From the NCBI GenBank assembly GCA_030837785.1, contig JAUQYA010000035.1, positions 1-9,152 on the forward strand: 9,152 bases of DNA, written 5' to 3'. The translations under genes were made by a program, and so were the position numbers. The stretch comes from Albidovulum sp. Lineage in GTDB: Bacteria > Pseudomonadota > Alphaproteobacteria > Rhodobacterales > Rhodobacteraceae. The notes under the pieces were generated by a model. It was not told the DNA's origin. It made no database searches and saw only the letters and a program-made list of their open reading frames with translations. Every line of letters starts with the position of its first letter. Position 1 is the stretch's first letter. Positions 5,955 to 9,152 of the stretch are shown here, one piece after another.

Positions 5955-6743
5955 TCAGAACCGCCCGGTGAGCGCTGCCCGGAGGAGGCGAAGCCGCCGA
6001 CCGGCTTCCGAAGGGGCGAGCCCACCCGCGGCGATGCGCGCCGGATCGGCCGCGGCGCGGCGCAGGATCGCGTCGGCGTCGATGCCGGGCCAGAGCGCGG
6101 GGCGTGCCGGGCCGGGGATGGCGTGCCGTGCGCGACGCGCCCGCGCGATCCGCGCCCTCCCCTCGGCCGCGAGCGCGGCCAGCGCCGCGGGCCGGTCGTC
6201 GACGAAGGGATGGCGGCCACGGGCCCGAAGCTCCGGTGCGGCGAGGAGCCAGCGGGCAAGGCCCGCCCCCCAGGCAAAGTCGCGCACCATCCCCTCGGCG
6301 GCGGCGGGCGCGCCGAGGCCGCGGGCGGCGGCCCACATCAGGTTGCCCGAGGTGGCGTCGAGATAGGCGTCGAACCGGCCGCGGTCCCCGAAGGGCTCGG
6401 GCCAGCAGTCCCACCGCCGCGCCTCGGCCAGCGCGACGAGGAGACCGCCGATGCCGGGATCGCGCATGAGCAGCGGCGCCAGCGCCGCGGTCACCGGATG
6501 GCCCGGCCGTTCGTGACCCTCGGCCAGATCGCGGAGCGTGTCGATCCACCATTGCAGCCGCATCTCGGCCAGCACCGGCTCGCGCGCCGCCCAGGGGGCT
6601 CGGGCGATCTCGAGATTGGCGGCGTAGAGCGGCCAGAGGATGAGCCGCGCCGCGGGCGGGGCCGCCATCGTCGCGGCGAAGCGGCCGGGGTCGCCGTCCT
6701 CGACCAGGCGCGCGCAGCCCTCGAGGTCCGGTCCGGGGCTCAT
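5955..6743 (-). CDS. Squalene/phytoene synthase-fold protein lacking catalytic aspartates (NDUFAF6-like)
   Basis: This 262-residue protein belongs to the trans-isoprenyl diphosphate synthase head-to-head fold family, but it is probably not a working phytoene synthase. Family landmarks are recognisable: LILWPLYAANLEIARAP (34-50), EMRLQWWIDTLRDL (60-73), GHPVTAAL (81-88) and YLDATSGNLMW (127-137). In true synthases the first of these carries a DDxxD-type motif and the region after YLDATSG carries a second Asp-rich motif. Here they read NLEIA (43-47) and DFAWGAGLARWLL (155-167). The MRLQWW and YxxxT pattern parallels the mitochondrial complex I assembly factor NDUFAF6, so a role in respiratory complex assembly is a reasonable inference, unproven. 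The start ATG at 6743 overlaps the methyltransferase stop (ATGA) and follows GGTGG by 7 bases. The open frame continues upstream only as a shadow of the methyltransferase gene. Confidence 0.82.
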   Translation of the reverse strand: MSPGPDLEGCARLVEDGDPGRFAATMAAPPAARLILWPLYAANLEIARAPWAAREPVLAEMRLQWWIDTLRDLAEGHERPGHPVTAALAPLLMRDPGIGGLLVALAEARRWDCWPEPFGDRGRFDAYLDATSGNLMWAAARGLGAPAAAEGMVRDFAWGAGLARWLLAAPELRARGRHPFVDDRPAALAALAAEGRARIARARRARHAIPGPARPALWPGIDADAILRRAAADPARIAAGGLAPSEAGRRLRLLRAALTGRF

Positions 6744-7456
6744 TCCGGCGCCACCACCATCAGCACATAGGCGATGTCGTCCGGCGCCGCGCGCCAGCGG
6801 GCGATCTCGATCTCGGCCTCGTCCAGCACCGCCGCCAGCGCCGGACCCGCATCCGGCCGCAAAAGCGCCACCCGTCGCGCCATCGGCTCGTAATAGTCGC
6901 GCCATGCCGCACCGATCACCATGCGCTCGCCAAGCACCCGGTAGCCCGCCACCGCCACCCGCTCGCGGATGCCCTCGATCCCGGTGACGGCGGGATAGTC
7001 GGCCCAGAAGGCCCGCGCCGCCGCCGAGGGGCGGGGCGGCAGGCAGGGTTCGGAAAAGGCGACATGCCCGCCCGGCGCCAGCGCCGCCAGCCACAGGCGC
7101 AGCCCTTCGGTGACGCCGAGGAAATAGAGCCCGCCCGCGCACCAGATCAGATCCCAGGGGCCGGTGACCGCTGCCATGTCGCCCACACGGACGGTGACGC
7201 GGGGCCCGAAGGGGGCGACCGTCGCGCGCGCCGCCTCGACGAAATGCGGCACCCGGTCGATCGCCTCGATCCGCGCCTGCGGGCGCGCCTTGGCGAGCGT
7301 CCGCGTGTCCGCCCCCGGCCCGCAGGCGAGGTCGGCGATGCAGGCGTCCTCCGGCACGGCGGCGGCGTAGAGCGCCCAGTGCACGTCCTCGGCCCGGCCC
7401 GGCCCCTCGCGCGGCAGGTCGCGGTGAAGCGCGAAGAAGGCGTCCTCCGGGCTCAT
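6740..7456 (-). CDS. Class I SAM-dependent methyltransferase of unknown substrate
   Basis: This 238-residue cytosolic protein has a complete Rossmann-type methyltransferase core. Motif I is ADLACGPGADT (41-51), and the acidic end of strand 2 (IEAIDR, 63-68) should bind the SAM ribose. GDMAAV (92-97) covers the adenine-contact region, PWDLIWCAGGLYFLG (100-114) is motif IV, and LAPGGHVAFSEP (126-137) is the strand 5 region. The N-terminus (FFALHRDLPREGPGR, 7-21) and the C-terminal YYEPMARR (188-195) recall a group of small uncharacterised methyltransferases, but I cannot name the substrate. It shows no clear similarity to NDUFAF5, the complex I assembly methyltransferase-fold protein. The gene is locked between its neighbours: its ATG overlaps the cimA stop as ATGA, and its TGA overlaps the next start in the same way. 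It is therefore probably translated by coupling within the cimA operon. Confidence 0.88.
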   Translation of the reverse strand: MSPEDAFFALHRDLPREGPGRAEDVHWALYAAAVPEDACIADLACGPGADTRTLAKARPQARIEAIDRVPHFVEAARATVAPFGPRVTVRVGDMAAVTGPWDLIWCAGGLYFLGVTEGLRLWLAALAPGGHVAFSEPCLPPRPSAAARAFWADYPAVTGIEGIRERVAVAGYRVLGERMVIGAAWRDYYEPMARRVALLRPDAGPALAAVLDEAEIEIARWRAAPDDIAYVLMVVAPE

Positions 7457-9087
7457 CCGCCGGGCCCCCGGACCGGGGCGGCGCCGTCGCGGACCAGCTT
7501 CCAGGTGATCGCGTCGAGGAGCGCCTCGAAGCTCGCATCGACGATGTTCGGGCTGACCCCGACGGTGGACCAGCGATGGCCGGCGCTGTCCTCGCTGTCG
7601 ATGATGACGCGGGTGACGGCCTCGGTGCCGCCCTGGGTGATCCGGACCTTGAAGTCGACGAGCTTCATGTCGTCGATGCAGGCCTGATAGGGGCCGAGAT
7701 CCTTCGCCAGCGCCTTGGAGAGCGCGTTGACCGGGCCGCGGTCCGATCCCGTCTCGTCCATCGACTCGCTGACCGACAGCATCTTCTCGCCGCCGATCTT
7801 CACCACGACGACGGCTTCGGAGAGGGTGATCATCTCGTTGTACTTGTTCTTCCGCCGCTCGACCGTCACGCGGTAGCGCTTGACCTCGAAGAAATCGGGC
7901 AGGAGGCCAAGCTCGCGCCGCGCCAGCAGTTCGAATGACGCCTGCGCGCCGTCATAGGCATAGCCCTGATCCTCGCGCGCCTTGATCTCGTCAAGGATAC
8001 GCGACAGCGCCGCGTCCTTCGGCTCGACCGCGATCCCGGCGGCGGCGAGGCGGGCGCGCAGGTTCGACTGGCCGGCCTGGTTCGACATCGGGATCAGCCG
8101 TTCATTGCCGACGAGCGCGGGGTCGACATGCTCGTAGGTCGAGGGGTCTTTCAGGATCGCCGAGGCATGGAGCCCGGCCTTGTGCGCGAAGGCCGAGGCG
8201 CCGACATAGGGCGCGCTGCGCAGCGGCACCCGGTTCAGGATGTCGTCGAGCAGCCGGCTGGCCTTGGTCAGATCGTGGAGCGCCTCCATCGAGATGCCGG
8301 TCTCGAAGCGGCTGGCATAGGGTTCCTTCAGAAGCAGCGTCGGAATGAGCGTCGTCAGGTTGGCATTGCCGCAGCGTTCGCCAAGGCCGTTCAGCGTGCC
8401 CTGGATCTGGCGCGCGCCGGCGGTGACGGCGGCGAGCGAATTGGCGACGCCGAGGCCGGCATCGTCGTGGGTGTGGATGCCGACATGGTCGCCGGGAACG
8501 CCGGCGGCGATGACGGCTTTCACACCCGCCTGAATGTCGGGCGGGAGGGTGCCGCCGTTGGTGTCGCAGAGGACGACCCAGCGGGCGCCGGCGTCATGGG
8601 CGGCCTTGCAGGCGGCGATGGCGTAGTCGGGGTCGGCCTTGAAGCCGTCGAAGAAATGCTCGGCGTCGAAGATGGCCTCGCGCCCCTTCGCGCTGACATG
8701 GGCGACCGAGGCGGCGATATTGGCAAGGTTTTCCTCAAGGCCGATGCCGAGGGCGGTCCTGACGTGGAAGACATGGCTCTTGCCGACGAGGCAGACGGCG
8801 GGGGTGTTCGCGTTCAGGACTGCCGCCAGCACGTCGTCGTTGTCGGCCGAGCGCCCGGCCCGCTTGGTCATGCCGAAGGCGGTGAAGGCGGCTTTGGTCT
8901 GTGGCCGGGCCGCGAAGAAGTCGCTGTCGGTGGGGTTGGCGCCGGGCCAGCCGCCCTCGATGTAGTCGAGCCCGAGGGCGTCGAGCGCGGTCGCGATCTG
9001 GACCTTGTCGGCGACCGAGAACTGCACGCCCTGGGTCTGCTGGCCGTCGCGGAGGGTGGTGTCGTAGAGGAAGAGGCGTTCCTTCAC
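7453..9087 (-). CDS. cimA: (R)-citramalate synthase
   Basis: CimA condenses pyruvate with acetyl-CoA to (R)-citramalate, which the leucine enzymes LeuCD and LeuB then turn into 2-oxobutyrate, a threonine-independent entry to isoleucine. The 544-residue protein has the DRE-TIM metallolyase barrel: YDTTLRDGQQ (8-17), metal ligands in HTHDDAGLGVAN (205-216), and LNGLGERCGNANL (232-244). A linker with HKAGLHASA (302-310) leads to a LeuA-type C-terminal regulatory domain (about 398-533), which in relatives senses the end product, typically isoleucine. YIEGGWPGANPTD (42-54) is the feature that separates CimA from 2-isopropylmalate and homocitrate synthases. The start is a GTG at 9087, supported by GAGGTGG at 9092-9098 four bases upstream; no better in-frame start exists nearby. 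The last few residues (RGPGG) overlap the methyltransferase start. It is the first gene of a three-gene minus-strand operon. Confidence 0.95.
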   Translation of the reverse strand: MKERLFLYDTTLRDGQQTQGVQFSVADKVQIATALDALGLDYIEGGWPGANPTDSDFFAARPQTKAAFTAFGMTKRAGRSADNDDVLAAVLNANTPAVCLVGKSHVFHVRTALGIGLEENLANIAASVAHVSAKGREAIFDAEHFFDGFKADPDYAIAACKAAHDAGARWVVLCDTNGGTLPPDIQAGVKAVIAAGVPGDHVGIHTHDDAGLGVANSLAAVTAGARQIQGTLNGLGERCGNANLTTLIPTLLLKEPYASRFETGISMEALHDLTKASRLLDDILNRVPLRSAPYVGASAFAHKAGLHASAILKDPSTYEHVDPALVGNERLIPMSNQAGQSNLRARLAAAGIAVEPKDAALSRILDEIKAREDQGYAYDGAQASFELLARRELGLLPDFFEVKRYRVTVERRKNKYNEMITLSEAVVVVKIGGEKMLSVSESMDETGSDRGPVNALSKALAKDLGPYQACIDDMKLVDFKVRITQGGTEAVTRVIIDSEDSAGHRWSTVGVSPNIVDASFEALLDAITWKLVRDGAAPVRGPGG

Positions 9088-9123
9088 CGCGCCACCTCGC
9101 CGGTTGTCGCCCCGGGCCGGAAA

Positions 9124-9148
9124 GCGGACAGTCCGGTGGACTGTCCGC
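9124..9148 (-). terminator. Perfect 11-bp stem-loop upstream of cimA
   Basis: GCGGACAGTCC (9124-9134) and GGACTGTCCGC (9138-9148) are exact reverse complements around a 3-base loop. Read on the minus strand, the hairpin is followed at once by TTTCC, a short U-tract. This suits an intrinsic terminator of a gene beyond the right edge, or an attenuator or processing hairpin in the cimA leader. It lies 36 bases before the cimA GTG and leaves the ribosome-binding site free. A dispersed palindromic repeat is another possibility. Confidence 0.5.
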
Positions 9149-9152
9149 CGGT

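Noticed and set aside
5955..7538. A 527-residue minus-strand open frame suggesting a fusion protein ending in the synthase-like domain
   Set aside because: The first 265 codons are an Arg/Gly-rich out-of-frame shadow of the methyltransferase gene, which has its own clear motifs and an ATGA junction. The real start is the ATG at 6743.

Overview
The window looks like ordinary chromosome from a high-GC alphaproteobacterium, most likely the Rhodobacterales (Rhodobacter/Paracoccus relatives). The basis is a strong G/C preference at third codon positions, dense gene packing, a MetA carrying the acetyl-CoA signature, an alphaproteobacterial-type citramalate synthase, and a GC hairpin followed by a CCCCGGGATATTT / GAAGAAG tail of a kind I recall between Rhodobacterales genes. 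The family placement is inference; no rRNA or tRNA anchors it.

Left to right, the plus strand carries six genes. They are a DMT/EamA transporter (152-1087), an uncharacterised P-loop (kinase-like) protein (1138-2013), homoserine O-acyltransferase MetA (2063-2980), polyphosphate kinase 2 (3086-4015), a TetR regulator overlapping ppk2 by 8 nt (4008-4625), and an MFS transporter (4685-5896). The minus strand carries three genes that converge on the MFS gene and are transcribed in the order citramalate synthase CimA (9087-7453), a class I SAM-dependent methyltransferase (7456-6740), and a squalene/phytoene-synthase-fold protein (6743-5955). The three minus-strand genes are joined by two ATGA overlaps. 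A GC hairpin region at 5899-5953 separates the two converging sets.

Functionally, two enzymes are clear amino-acid biosynthesis steps that both consume acetyl-CoA. MetA has Glu111, so it probably makes O-acetylhomoserine for methionine. CimA makes citramalate, giving 2-oxobutyrate for isoleucine without using threonine. PPK2 links polyphosphate to nucleotide phosphates. The TetR/MFS pair resembles a regulated efflux unit. The last minus-strand gene has the phytoene synthase fold but appears to lack both aspartate-rich catalytic motifs. It resembles the NDUFAF6-like group, so it is probably not a carotenoid enzyme.

I found no CRISPR array, insertion sequence, RNA gene, integration site or defence system. 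No intergenic stretch exceeds 300 bases: the longest are the left edge (1-151) and the metA-ppk2 gap (2981-3085). The most worthwhile leads are the degenerate synthase with its coupled methyltransferase, the orphan P-loop protein beside metA, the perfect 11-bp inverted repeat upstream of cimA, and a fold that could hide the MFS ribosome-binding site. I see no evidence of a large undescribed multi-gene system.
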